Part shown: one piece after another, positions 43,475-52,384 of the stretch | How the letters are laid out: each line of letters begins with the position of its first letter | Position numbering within the stretch: position 1 is the first letter of the stretch | NCBI GenBank assembly: GCA_016125475.1 | Contig: WGLR01000003.1 | Coordinates: forward strand, 302,577-366,576 | Direction of reading: 5' to 3' | DNA: 64,000 nucleotides | Origin: Betaproteobacteria bacterium | GTDB lineage: Bacteria > Pseudomonadota > Gammaproteobacteria > Burkholderiales > Ga0077523 | Program-made: the position numbers and the translations under genes | Notes under the pieces: model-generated | What the model was told of the DNA's origin: nothing | What the model saw: only the letters and a program-made list of their open reading frames with translations | The model's database searches: none

Positions 43475-43856
43475 CGTGGCGGTCGTGGCGGGTGCGGCGC
43501 TTGCCGTCGCGCTCGCCGCGGTGCCCGTCGCACGGGCTTCGGACGACGCGGAGGATCTCGCGCGACTGAAGCAGGAGATCCACGGGATAATCGGCGACGA
43601 AGTCGATTGCTACAACATCGTCCACTGCCTGGTGATGTCCATGGGGGACGACGGCTGCGGCAATCCGACGTACTTCGTGGGCTACAGCAATCGCAACAGC
43701 ATCAAGGCAGCCCTCGAGGCCAAGGCTGCGGAGTACACTTTCATCGAAGGCGAGATGCGTCGCGCCCAGCCGAAACCTGCCTCGTGCAAGCCCGTGGTGG
43801 TGCCGCAGCCGATCTGCCACCGGAACCACTGCTCGGTCGGCGAACCGATCGAGTGA
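43440..43856 (+). CDS. Small secreted six-cysteine protein
   Basis: About 138 residues. It begins within the last codons of the aldolase gene, in a different frame. An ATG at 43440 is used; one at 43428 is an equal alternative and neither has a clear ribosome-binding site, so translation is probably coupled to the aldolase. The signal peptide ([21 protein letters not shown]) predicts export. The mature part has six Cys: [30 protein letters not shown]. The family is not recognised. Alternation of close and spaced Cys suggests disulfides or metal binding. A hairpin (43953-43973) lies behind it. Confidence 0.6.
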   Translation: MSTFRKRSRLRDVAVVAGAALAVALAAVPVARASDDAEDLARLKQEIHGIIGDEVDCYNIVHCLVMSMGDDGCGNPTYFVGYSNRNSIKAALEAKAAEYTFIEGEMRRAQPKPASCKPVVVPQPICHRNHCSVGEPIE

Positions 43857-43952
43857 GGCGCGCGGCGCGCGTGCCGGGCAGGCGTGTGCGCCGTGTCACG
43901 GTGTCGAGATGCCCGGCCGGCTCGCGACCGCACGCGCCGCGTTCTTCCCGCG

Positions 43953-43973
43953 GTGCCCGCGACGGGCGGGCAC
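43953..43973 (+). terminator. Hairpin after the six-Cys protein gene
   Basis: GTGCCCGC (43953-43960), loop GACGG, GCGGGCAC (43966-43973), followed by GGGGTCCTTCC. Perfect 8-bp stem without a T-run. Possible intrinsic terminator or RNA stabiliser. Confidence 0.4.
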
Positions 43974-44055
43974 GGGGTCCTTCCGTGCGCCTCTCCGGGT
44001 GTCGCGGCAACGGCCGTGATCCGGCCAGACAGAAAAAGGTGGTGATCGAGTTCCC

Positions 44056-44526
44056 ATGCAAAGATCCCATTCCAAGCCCCGAGTGAAGAAACTCGTGCCG
44101 AGCCTGGGCGTGTCGGACATTCAGCGTTCCATGGCGTTCTACAGCGACTTCTTCGGTTTCGAGGTCGTCGATTCCTACGAGAACGACGACGGCGAGACCG
44201 TCTGGTGCTGGCTGCGTGCGGGCGTGGGCGAACTCATGCTGCAGCAACTCGACGAAGAGCAGCAGATCACGCTCCACCCCGCGATCGGACAGAGCTGGGC
44301 GCTCTATCTGCGCCCGGACGACCTCGGGGACACCCACATGCGGCTGCGTTCGTCGGGTGCCGACGTGAGCGATCTCGAGATGACCGGGTACGGCGCGCGC
44401 GAGTGTTTCGTGACGGATCCGGACGGCTACGAACTCTGGTTGTCGGAGCCGGAAGCGGGACTCGGGCCGGACGATGAAGACGACGACCCGGAAGACGACG
44501 ACGTCGAGCCCGCGTCGATCCACTAG
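44056..44526 (+). CDS. VOC-family (glyoxalase/bleomycin resistance) protein with acidic tail
   Basis: A 156-residue VOC protein with paired beta-alpha-beta modules (LVPSLGVSDIQRSMAFYSDFFGFEVV; WALYLRPDDLGDTHMRLRSSGADVSDLEM; ECFVTDPDGYELWLSEP). The fold binds a metal or small ligand; substrate unknown. The last part is strongly acidic (PDDEDDDPEDDDVEP, about residues 137-151). The final 53 bases also encode the basic N-terminus of the TetR gene in another frame. Soluble, cytoplasmic. Confidence 0.88.
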   Translation: MQRSHSKPRVKKLVPSLGVSDIQRSMAFYSDFFGFEVVDSYENDDGETVWCWLRAGVGELMLQQLDEEQQITLHPAIGQSWALYLRPDDLGDTHMRLRSSGADVSDLEMTGYGARECFVTDPDGYELWLSEPEAGLGPDDEDDDPEDDDVEPASIH

Positions 44527-45166
44527 CGCGCGGAAGACGACGCGCCCGGCTGCCGGCGCGCGTCCGACGGTCCGCACGCGCACGGCCCAGCCGGATCGTC
44601 GGGGTGCGTTGCTGGACGCCGCGTTCGATCTCTTTGCCGAGCGCAATTTTGCGTCCGTGTCGATCAAGGACATCGGCGCGGCCGTCGGCGCCAACACTGC
44701 CCTCATCTACTACTACTTCGGCAGCAAGGAGGAACTCTTCCGGGCGGCGATCGAGAATGCCGTCGATCGCGCGTTCGACCGGTTCCGGTCGTTGCACGAA
44801 GAGCATTCCAGTCCACCCGAGATCATCGCAGGCTGGCTCGACAACCACGTCGTGCTGCAGGATGTCATCCGGCGGCTCGTGAAGATCAGTCTCGACTACG
44901 CGGGGACGGGCACGCGAATCGCCGCGGTGGACCGGATCATCCGCCGGTTCTACGACGAGGAAGCCGCCGTCATGACCGAGGCCATACGCGAGGGCGTGCG
45001 GGCCGGCCTGTTCCGCAAGGTCGCGGCCGACCGCCTCGTCGCGTTCATGTCGACGCACCTCGATGGCGTCATGGTGCGCTCCGCGATCTTCGACGACGTG
45101 AACGTGCGTCTGGCCGTCGCGGAACTGCGATCGGTCGTGTTCGAACGTCTGGGCTATCCGGGCTGA
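44474..45166 (+). CDS. TetR-family regulator with basic N-terminal extension
   Basis: A 230-residue TetR regulator. The helix-turn-helix domain (about 41-95) has RGALLDAAFDLFAERNFASVSIKDIGAAVGANTALIYYYFGSKEELF; the C-terminal ligand domain follows. Before it are about 40 Lys/Thr/Arg/Ser-rich residues (MKTTTRKTTTSSPRRS and on) translated from the overlap with the VOC gene. If the ATG at 44474 is right, this basic arm could add DNA contacts. A later internal start would omit it. It is likely to control the VOC gene or a nearby promoter; no operator is obvious. Confidence 0.85.
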   Translation: MKTTTRKTTTSSPRRSTSARKTTRPAAGARPTVRTRTAQPDRRGALLDAAFDLFAERNFASVSIKDIGAAVGANTALIYYYFGSKEELFRAAIENAVDRAFDRFRSLHEEHSSPPEIIAGWLDNHVVLQDVIRRLVKISLDYAGTGTRIAAVDRIIRRFYDEEAAVMTEAIREGVRAGLFRKVAADRLVAFMSTHLDGVMVRSAIFDDVNVRLAVAELRSVVFERLGYPG

Positions 45167-45188
45167 CGCGTGCCGCTGCCGGTCGGGC

Positions 45189-46208
45189 TCAGCGCGCGAG
45201 CACGTCGCGCAGCGCCTCGTCCACGAACTGCGTCTCGTCCGGGAAGCGGCCCGGGGCACCCGCGCAGTGACCATAGGCGGATCTCAGCGGGCGCAACTCG
45301 GCGTCGCGGATCAGGCTCGCCTCGTGAAGGCACTCCGGCAGCGTGAAGTAGGCATCCTGATCGCAGGGCATGACGATCGTGCGTGCGCGGATGCTGGAGA
45401 GTGCGCGCGGAAAATTTCCGCGGTACATGTCGTTCGCGCTCGCATCGGCGTTCTGCCAGGTCCGGAGCATGGCGAGGAGATCGTTGGCATCGTACGCGAG
45501 ATGGTCGTCCTCCCACGCGAGCAGCAGTTCCTCCACGGTACGGTGTCCGAGCACCTCGTGCAGTTTCTGCCGGAAGAATGCCGCCGAATACGCCCAGCCG
45601 GCGTAGGTGCGGCCGAACGCGCGCAGGCCGGCTTCCGGGGGGCGTGTGTAGAAACCGTCCTGGAACGTCGTGTCGGCGCGCAGTGCCGCCTGCACGCCTT
45701 CGAGGAAGACGTGATTCTGCGGCCAGCACCTCGCCGTCGCGCAGACCGGTAGCAGTCGTTCCACGAGATCCGGAAACAGCACGGCCCACTGGTACGCCTG
45801 CATGCCGCCCATGGACCAGCCGGTCGCGAGCGCGATCCGGCGCACGCCGAGATGCTGGACGATCAGCCGGTACTGGCAGACCACGTTGTCCAGGAGGGAG
45901 ACGTGCGGAAACCTCCCGCCGCCGCGGTGGCCCGTCGTGTTGCTCGGTGAGGACGACACGCCGTTGCCGAACATGTTCGGCACGACTATGAACCAGTCGG
46001 CAGGATCGAGCGCATGGCCGGCCCCGATGATGCGCGCGTTCGCGGCGTGATCGCCCGTGTAGTAGGTCGGGAACACGATGCAGTTGTCCCGGCGGCCGTT
46101 CAGCTGCCCCCACGTGCGGAACGCAAGCCGTGCCGAGGGCAGGGTTCCGCCGTGCTGCAGGCGCAGGTCGCCCAGTTCGAAGACCTCGTGGTCGGAGTCG
46201 CTTGCCAT
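45189..46208 (-). CDS. MetX-like alpha/beta hydrolase (homoserine O-acyltransferase family)
   Basis: A 339-residue alpha/beta hydrolase of the MetX group. The nucleophile elbow is GWSMGGMQAYQW (Ser near residue 129; GGSMGGMQ in MetX), with a later catalytic Asp (PCDQDAYF) and His (AYGHCAG). Length and shape match homoserine acetyl/succinyltransferases, but Gly-Trp-Ser and the surroundings differ, and no methionine genes are near, so hydrolase or acyltransfer on another substrate is likely. It follows a glutamine-synthetase-like gene by 101 bases and ends the operon. Its start ATG is at 46206-46208. No signal peptide. Confidence 0.85.
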   Translation of the reverse strand: MASDSDHEVFELGDLRLQHGGTLPSARLAFRTWGQLNGRRDNCIVFPTYYTGDHAANARIIGAGHALDPADWFIVVPNMFGNGVSSSPSNTTGHRGGGRFPHVSLLDNVVCQYRLIVQHLGVRRIALATGWSMGGMQAYQWAVLFPDLVERLLPVCATARCWPQNHVFLEGVQAALRADTTFQDGFYTRPPEAGLRAFGRTYAGWAYSAAFFRQKLHEVLGHRTVEELLLAWEDDHLAYDANDLLAMLRTWQNADASANDMYRGNFPRALSSIRARTIVMPCDQDAYFTLPECLHEASLIRDAELRPLRSAYGHCAGAPGRFPDETQFVDEALRDVLAR

Positions 46209-46309
46209 CTCGGCCGGATAGGGGGAGTGATCTGTTGCTCTGCAGCAAGAAATCCGCCAGCAGCCCTGCACCCTGTACACCGTGTCGTGGACGACCGGTC
46301 CCGGGCGCT

Positions 46310-47677
46310 CTAGAAGAACTTCAGGTAACGCTGCTTCTCCCAGTCCGAGACGTGGTTCAGGTAGCGCGCCCACTCGTCGGACTTGTAGTCGATCCAGGCC
46401 CGGAACATGTCGGGTCCGAACACCGCCTCGGCCAGCGGGTCCGCGGCGAATGCGTCGGTCGCTTCCGCGAGCGTGCGCGGGAGCGTTCGGACACCCAGGC
46501 GGTCCAGTTCCTCGGGGCTCTTGCGGTACATGTTCTCGGTTCTGGGGTCTCCGGGATCCAGCTCCTGCTCGATGCCTTCCAGGCCGGCGGCAAGCACCAT
46601 CGCCGCGCCCAGGTAGGGATTGCAGCTGCTGTCGGCGGCGCGCAGTTCCATGCGGCCCCCGGCGAGCGGTATGCGGATTGTGTTGGTGCGATTGTTGTTG
46701 CCGTAGCAGCAGAAGACGGGCGCCCACGTGAAACCCGACATGCTGCCCTGCTTGACGAGGCGCTTGTAGCTGTTGACGGTCGGCGCGACCACGGCGCAGA
46801 TCGCCGGGAGATGGCGGAGGACGCCGGCCACGAACCGGTACCCGAGCGTCGAAAGCCTGCAGCCGCGTGGGTCGGCATCGTCGGTGAACAGGTTGCGGCC
46901 CGTCTCGGCGTCGGCGAGCGACACGTTGAAGTGCGCGCCGCTGCCCGCGCGGTCCGCGAAGGGTTTCGGCATGAACGTCGCGAACGCACCGTGCCGCCGC
47001 GCGATCTCGCCGGCCATCATCCGGAAGAACACGAAATTGTCGGCCATCGTGAGTGCGTCGAAATAGCGGAAGTCGATCTCGAACTGGCCGATGCCGTCCT
47101 CGTGATCGAAGGAGTACACGCCCCAGCCCAGCTCGTTCATCGCGCCGACGAGTTCCGCGATCCAGGGCTTGTTGTCGAGCAGGCGAACGGCGTCATAGGC
47201 CGGCTTGTCGAGGTCGGGGCGACCGGACACGGGCGCGTAGCCGCCGTCCGCCGTGTCGCGCAGCACGAAGAACTCGGCCTCCATGCCGAGGTTCATCGAA
47301 AGGCCGTGGTCCGCGAGCCGCGCGAGCTGGCGTTTCAGGATGTTGCGCGAGCCGGCCTCGAACGGCCGGCCGCGGCACCAGAGATCGGATGCGAACCACG
47401 CGACGTCCGGTTCCCATGGCAGAATCGTGCAGGATGCGAGGTCCGGTCGTGCGGACACCTCTTCCTCGCTCACGTCCTGAGGCACCCCGTCGAGCGCGGC
47501 ACCCGTGAACAGCTCCGACCCCGCTGCCATCTGCGCGAAGTGATCGATCGGAACCATCTTGCACTTCGACACGCCGTGCAGGTCGACGTAGGACGCCATC
47601 AGGAACCGGACGCCCCGGGCGCGCAGGGAATCCTCGTTCGCGGGTAGCGCCGTGCCGGGGAGTGATGAAGCGTTCAT
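46310..47677 (-). CDS. Type III glutamine synthetase-like ligase (GlnT / GMA-synthetase-like)
   Basis: A 455-residue glutamine-synthetase-fold enzyme of the small GlnT type. Active-site marks: GMEAEFF (metal Glu), GQFEIDFRY (Glu), AGSGAHFNVSL (His), GNNNRTNTIRIP (Arg/Asn) and MELRAADSSCNPYLGAAM (Glu/Arg). Members ligate ammonia or methylamine to glutamate, or glutamate to other amines. The start ATG (47675-47677) has GGGGAGA upstream. It is between an orphan substrate-binding protein (16-base gap) and the MetX-like hydrolase. The set suggests uptake, gamma-glutamylation and later hydrolysis of an amine or amino acid, by inference. Confidence 0.88.
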   Translation of the reverse strand: MNASSLPGTALPANEDSLRARGVRFLMASYVDLHGVSKCKMVPIDHFAQMAAGSELFTGAALDGVPQDVSEEEVSARPDLASCTILPWEPDVAWFASDLWCRGRPFEAGSRNILKRQLARLADHGLSMNLGMEAEFFVLRDTADGGYAPVSGRPDLDKPAYDAVRLLDNKPWIAELVGAMNELGWGVYSFDHEDGIGQFEIDFRYFDALTMADNFVFFRMMAGEIARRHGAFATFMPKPFADRAGSGAHFNVSLADAETGRNLFTDDADPRGCRLSTLGYRFVAGVLRHLPAICAVVAPTVNSYKRLVKQGSMSGFTWAPVFCCYGNNNRTNTIRIPLAGGRMELRAADSSCNPYLGAAMVLAAGLEGIEQELDPGDPRTENMYRKSPEELDRLGVRTLPRTLAEATDAFAADPLAEAVFGPDMFRAWIDYKSDEWARYLNHVSDWEKQRYLKFF

Positions 47678-47693
47678 GAGCGGATCTCCCCGG

Positions 47694-48692
47694 TCAGTGC
47701 GACTTCGAGATTTCGTGCACGAAGCGGACGTCGAAGGTGTCCTCGATCTTCGGCAGTGCGTCGATCTGTGCCCGCCTGACGAGAATGTTGCCGATGCCCG
47801 CGCCGACCTTGTAGAGACTCTTCGAGTCATCGCGCTTCACGAAGTAACCCGCCATGTCCGACACGGGAATGTTCGCGACGCCTGCCTGCTGCATCCGGAC
47901 TTCGTCGGGCGTGACGCTCATCGCGCGAGCCACGATGCGTCGCGACTCGTCCGGCTGCGCCTTCAGGTAGGCGAGCCCGTCGAGATAACCCTGCATCACG
48001 CCGCGCACGGCGTCGGGATGCTTCGCGATGAACGTGCGGTCGAAGAAGAGGACGTCCGTGATGAGCCCGGGCGCGGCGCTCGAATCGAGCAGCACCTTGT
48101 ACTTCTTGCCGCCCCCGAGCTTGAGGATCTGGGTGATGTTGGGTTCGTACGTGGCCCCCGCGGCCGCCCCGGCCGTGAGCGCGGCGGCGACGTTCTCGGG
48201 CGTCGTGTCGATGCCCTCCACGTCGCTCTCGCGCAGGCCCGCCTGCTCGAGGGCGTAGACGACGAGCAGGTTGTCGCACGTCGAGAACGGATACGCGACC
48301 TTCTTGCCCTTCAGGTCCGCGACGCTGCGTACCGACTGATCGGCGACGATGGCGTCGGCGCCATTGGAATAGTCGATGGGCATCACCACACGCAGCGACT
48401 GTCCCTTCGCGACCGCCGTGATGACGAGGTCGTAGGTGTACATGGCGCCCTGGATGCCGCCGCTCACGACGGCCGAGGGAATGAGCGCCGGATCGGGGAA
48501 GTCCTGCAGTTGGACGTCGACGCCGTGCTTGCGGAAGAATCCCTTCTCGACGGCGACGTAGAACGGCGCGTAGCCGATCCAGGCGACGGTGCCGAGCCGG
48601 ATCTTCTGGACGGCGTGTGCGAGGGTCGTGACGGTGAGCAGTGCGGCCATGAGCACGATCGAGAGACCGTGTCGGAACTTGGTCAGGGTCAT
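47694..48692 (-). CDS. NMT1/SsuA-like periplasmic binding protein, orphan
   Basis: A 332-residue binding protein of the NMT1/taurine-nitrate group. The start at 48692 is favoured over 48704 because GGAG lies 7 bases upstream. The signal peptide ends AHAV and the mature protein begins QKIRLGTVAWIGYAPFYVAVEKGFF. ABC subfamily marks: DFPDPALIPSAVVSGGIQGAM, DLVITAVAKGQSLRVVMPIDYSNGADAIVADQ, DLKGKKVAYPFSTCDNLLV. No ATPase or permease gene is nearby. The next gene is a glutamine-synthetase-like ligase. Ligands of relatives are aliphatic sulfonates, nitrate, thiamine precursors or aromatic acids. Confidence 0.86.
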   Translation of the reverse strand: MTLTKFRHGLSIVLMAALLTVTTLAHAVQKIRLGTVAWIGYAPFYVAVEKGFFRKHGVDVQLQDFPDPALIPSAVVSGGIQGAMYTYDLVITAVAKGQSLRVVMPIDYSNGADAIVADQSVRSVADLKGKKVAYPFSTCDNLLVVYALEQAGLRESDVEGIDTTPENVAAALTAGAAAGATYEPNITQILKLGGGKKYKVLLDSSAAPGLITDVLFFDRTFIAKHPDAVRGVMQGYLDGLAYLKAQPDESRRIVARAMSVTPDEVRMQQAGVANIPVSDMAGYFVKRDDSKSLYKVGAGIGNILVRRAQIDALPKIEDTFDVRFVHEISKSH

Positions 48693-48704
48693 TCGGGACT
48701 CCAT

Positions 48705-49543
48705 CTGACGGGTTGCTGGGGGACGCGCGGCAGCGTCGTGTGGTGCCGGGTCGATGACCCATTCAGCAGTGCGCGTGCCAGAAGGAGAAATAAATTAACT
48801 GATTGATTAAGTGCGGTGGCCGCGCTGAGCCCCGTCGCCAGCCGCACCGGCGGGGTGCGGTCGACTGCAATCTGCGTGGCCTTTTGGTGCACTGCGGGGT
48901 GCGTCTGTTCACTTGCACCGGCCCTGGCAGATCCCGACGACCGGGAAGGGTCGGCACGGCCCGCCCGGACCGCACGGAGGCTGTCGACCGGATGTCCGAC
49001 ACGCGCCGGGGGACACGTGGTGCCCGGGCGTCAGGGCTCGGAAGACCGCTGAGGGGACCGGTCCGCGGCACCTGACGTGGGCGCGCGCAGCGGAGCAATG
49101 CGACGTATCCGGAACGCAGTCCCCGCGACGCGACGACGACCGCGCGGACGTTCGCGATGATCGACCCGAGGTGCAGGGCGGCGGAAGGGAGAGGCCTCCC
49201 GCGATGTCGCGCGGGCCGGGCCCCTGCGGCGCATCCGGGACGGACAGGGAAAATGTCAGCCCTTCATGAGGTTAACGCGTTTCCCCCAAATTGTTCTCAA
49301 GCATGGCGGGCGGCTGCTCGTCACTGGGAGCGGGCGCGGGCCCGGCGCCGCGCGGCACCGCGTCGCGCGCCCGTGCGGCCGTGGTGGAGGGGCGGGCGCG
49401 CTGGCGCAAGTCTTGCCGTTTCTCTTCCGTGCGTATCGGTACCAGGTTCCCGGAAGGGGCGATGACGTGCGACAGAGAGGAGAGGGGTCGCTAAAAATGC
49501 GTTGCAGCGTCATGGCCAGGACATACAATCAATCGTTTAACGC
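48705..49543. promoter_or_regulatory. 840-base gene-free stretch with two IHF-like sites and a promoter
   Basis: I see no supported gene here. An AT-rich patch (48788-48812) contains AATCAATCAGTTA on the minus strand (48796-48808), an exact match to the IHF consensus WATCARNNNNTTR. It is about 100 bases upstream of the orphan binding-protein gene. At the other end, AATCAATCGTTTA (49527-49539) also matches exactly on the plus strand. A promoter for the GGDEF-EAL gene fits TTGCAG (49502-49507), 16 bases, TACAAT (49524-49529), overlapping the second site. The middle is G+C-rich with several small palindromes. Confidence 0.45.
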
Positions 49544-52384
49544 ATGGTCCAGCGCTCTTACATGAGCTCTCTGCAAAAAGCCCTGCGACTGCTGCCGGGG
49601 AGTCGACGCCTGCTGCTGATCATCTGGCCGTTCCTGGTCATCGTGATCATCCTGGTGTGGCTCGCCAGCGAGAGCATGGGGATACTCGCCGCCACCCGCG
49701 CGTACTCCGAAGGCGAGAGTCTCTGGTCGAAGGCGCAGAAGCAGGGCGTGTTTCAGCTGATCCGGTACGCGGAGACACACGATCCGGAGCACTACGAGAA
49801 ATTCCGGCACCTGATCTCGGTCCCACTCGGCGACCGCAAGGCGCGGGAGGAGATGCAGCGTCCCGTCTTCGACCCCGCGGTCGCCTGGCAGGGCCTCACC
49901 GAAGGGCGCACCCATCCCGACGACATCGATCAGGTCATTCGTCTGTTCCGTCGTTTCCAGCACGTGCCGCCGATCACGGAGGTGATCGCCACGTGGACGG
50001 AAGGGGACGAATACATCCGCGAACTCATCGAGGCTGCCGAGGCCCTGCACGGAAAGATCCAGGCCGGTGATGCCTCGCGCGCGAGCCTGCGTCCTCTCGT
50101 GGACCGGATTCTCAAGATCGACGCGAAGCTCACCCCTCTCGAGGACCGCTTCACCCAGACCATCGGTCGGGCCGCACGTCGTGCGCAGGCGGTGCTGCTC
50201 GTGCTCAACTTCGTGGCGGCGGCGATTCTCGTGCCGATCGGCATCTTTCTCTCCCGCCGGATGCTGCGTCACAGCGAACGCTTCGAGCACGCGCTCGCGC
50301 TCAGCGAGGAGCGCTTCGAGCTCGCGGTTCGTGGCAGCAACGACGGGCTGTGGGACTGGAACATCCTCACGGGCGAGTGGTACTACTCCCCGAGGTTCAA
50401 GCAGCTCCTCGGGTACTCGGAGAGCGAGATGGAGTCGACGGCCGACGCGCTGCTCTCGCGACTGCCTCCGGAGGAACGCGAAGGTTTCTGGTCCGCGCTG
50501 CAGGACCACCTCCGCCAGGCCACGCCTTTCGACGTCGAGACGCGGATGCAGACCAAGTCCGGCGAATACCGGTGGTTCCGCACGCGGGGCCAGTCCGTGC
50601 GTGGCCGCACCGGCGAAGCCGTGCGGATGGCGGGTGCGCTCACGGACATCACGGACAAGCAGATCGCGGCGGCGGAGCTGTTCGCGGAGAAGGAGCGCGC
50701 GCAGGTCACGCTCGCGTCGATCGCGGACGGCGTCGTCACGACGGACATCGACGGCTGGGTGGAGTACCTCAACCCGGTCGCGGAGGAACTCACGGGCTGG
50801 CGTTCGGAGCGCGCATGGGGACTGCCGATCCAGGCCCTGTTCCGCGTCGTGGACGAGGGCACACGGCGCGCGGCTCCCAACGTGATCGAGATGGTGCTGA
50901 AGGAGGAGCGCACGATCGACGGCGGTGCGAACATGCTGCTGCAGCGCAACGACGGGGTCGAGGTGCCGATCGTGCATTCCGCCGCGCCGATCCGGGACCG
51001 GATGGGGAAGGTGACGGGTGTGGTGCTCGTGCTGCGGGACGTGAGTCGTGAGCGTCAGTACGCCGCGCGCCTGTCCTACCAGGCGAGCCACGACGCGCTC
51101 ACGGGCCTCATCAACCGCACCGAGTTCGAACGCCGGCTGGATCTCGCGCTGCAGACGGCGGCCCAGATCGGGCGCCATCACGCGGTCATGTACCTGGATC
51201 TCGACCAGTTCAAGGTCGTGAACGACACCTGCGGCCACGCTGCGGGCGACCAGCTCATGCGCCAGGTCGCCACGCTCCTGCAACAGTGCCTGCGCGAGGG
51301 AGACACGCTCGCGCGTCTCGGCGGTGACGAGTTCGGTGTGCTGCTCGAGAACTGCCCGCCGGACGCTGCCGACCGCATCGCGGAGAAACTGCAGCAGACC
51401 GTGACCGACTTCCACTTCGCGTGGGGACACTTGAGTTTCAACATCGGCGTCAGCATCGGTCTCGTGAACGTGGAGGATGGCCTCTTCACGCTCGCGGAGG
51501 TCCTGCGTGCGGCGGACACCGCCTGCTACATGGCCAAGGAGAAGGGCCGCAACCGGGTACAGGTGTACCGCGCGGAGGACAGCGAACTCACGATGCGGCA
51601 GGGCGAGATGGAGTGGATCGGGCGGCTCCAGAAGGCCCTCGACGAGAATCGCTTCGTCCTCTACGCCCAGGACATCGCGCGCGTGCGGAAGGGCGGCGGA
51701 GACGGTCGTCACTGCGAGCTCCTGGTCAGGATGGTGGACGAGCAGGGTAATCTGGTTCCGCCGATGGCGTTCATCCCCGCGGCGGAGCGCTACAACCTCA
51801 TGCCATCCATCGACCGGTGGACCCTGCGCACCGCCCTCGCGACGCTGTCGCGTCTCCGGGCGGATTCGACGACGCCCGAGATTCAACTCTGTGCCATCAA
51901 TCTGTCGGGCGCGTCGATCACCGACGAGAGATTTCTCGACTTCGTGCGCGACCAGCTCGACCGCTTCGACGTACCCCACGAGACGATCTGTTTCGAGCTC
52001 ACCGAGACCGCCGCGATCGCCAACCTCGACAAGGCCCAGAAGTTCATGAGCGAGCTCAAGGCGCTGGGCTGCAAGTTCTCGCTCGACGACTTCGGCGCGG
52101 GCATGTCGTCCTTTGCATACCTCAAGCATCTTCCGGTTGATTTCCTGAAGATCGACGGTGCTTTCGTGAAGGACATGGCGGACGACCCGATCGATCGTGC
52201 CATGGTGGAGGCCATCAACAATGTCGGGCACGTGATGGGCAAGGAAACGATCGCGGAATTCGTCGACGACGACCGGGTGCTCGAGGCACTCGGCGAGATC
52301 GGCGTCGACTATGCCCAGGGCTATGGCGTCGCACGGCCGCAGCCGTTCGCGTCGCGCCTCGAGCTTGCCGCCCGCGTGGCCTGA
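49544..52384 (+). CDS. Membrane PAS-PAS-GGDEF-EAL cyclic-di-GMP protein
   Basis: A 946-residue bifunctional signalling protein. Order: helix (about 20-42), periplasmic sensor region (to about 220), helix (about 222-245), two PAS domains (about 265-385, 395-505), GGDEF (515-680) and EAL (695-940). The GGDEF motif is intact (RLGGDEFGVLL, near 594). In the EAL domain the name motif is ELLVRM instead of EAL (near 724), but the Glu, the FELTETAAIAN and DDFGAGMSS motifs and the QGYGVARP end remain, so phosphodiesterase activity is possible. It could make or break c-di-GMP. Start codons at 49544 or 49562; neither has a clear ribosome-binding site. Confidence 0.9.
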   Translation: MVQRSYMSSLQKALRLLPGSRRLLLIIWPFLVIVIILVWLASESMGILAATRAYSEGESLWSKAQKQGVFQLIRYAETHDPEHYEKFRHLISVPLGDRKAREEMQRPVFDPAVAWQGLTEGRTHPDDIDQVIRLFRRFQHVPPITEVIATWTEGDEYIRELIEAAEALHGKIQAGDASRASLRPLVDRILKIDAKLTPLEDRFTQTIGRAARRAQAVLLVLNFVAAAILVPIGIFLSRRMLRHSERFEHALALSEERFELAVRGSNDGLWDWNILTGEWYYSPRFKQLLGYSESEMESTADALLSRLPPEEREGFWSALQDHLRQATPFDVETRMQTKSGEYRWFRTRGQSVRGRTGEAVRMAGALTDITDKQIAAAELFAEKERAQVTLASIADGVVTTDIDGWVEYLNPVAEELTGWRSERAWGLPIQALFRVVDEGTRRAAPNVIEMVLKEERTIDGGANMLLQRNDGVEVPIVHSAAPIRDRMGKVTGVVLVLRDVSRERQYAARLSYQASHDALTGLINRTEFERRLDLALQTAAQIGRHHAVMYLDLDQFKVVNDTCGHAAGDQLMRQVATLLQQCLREGDTLARLGGDEFGVLLENCPPDAADRIAEKLQQTVTDFHFAWGHLSFNIGVSIGLVNVEDGLFTLAEVLRAADTACYMAKEKGRNRVQVYRAEDSELTMRQGEMEWIGRLQKALDENRFVLYAQDIARVRKGGGDGRHCELLVRMVDEQGNLVPPMAFIPAAERYNLMPSIDRWTLRTALATLSRLRADSTTPEIQLCAINLSGASITDERFLDFVRDQLDRFDVPHETICFELTETAAIANLDKAQKFMSELKALGCKFSLDDFGAGMSSFAYLKHLPVDFLKIDGAFVKDMADDPIDRAMVEAINNVGHVMGKETIAEFVDDDRVLEALGEIGVDYAQGYGVARPQPFASRLELAARVA

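Noticed and set aside
48705..49543. Several short frames in the 840-base gap
   Set aside because: They are Arg/Pro/Ala-rich, have no ribosome-binding sites or recognisable motifs and overlap each other on both strands.
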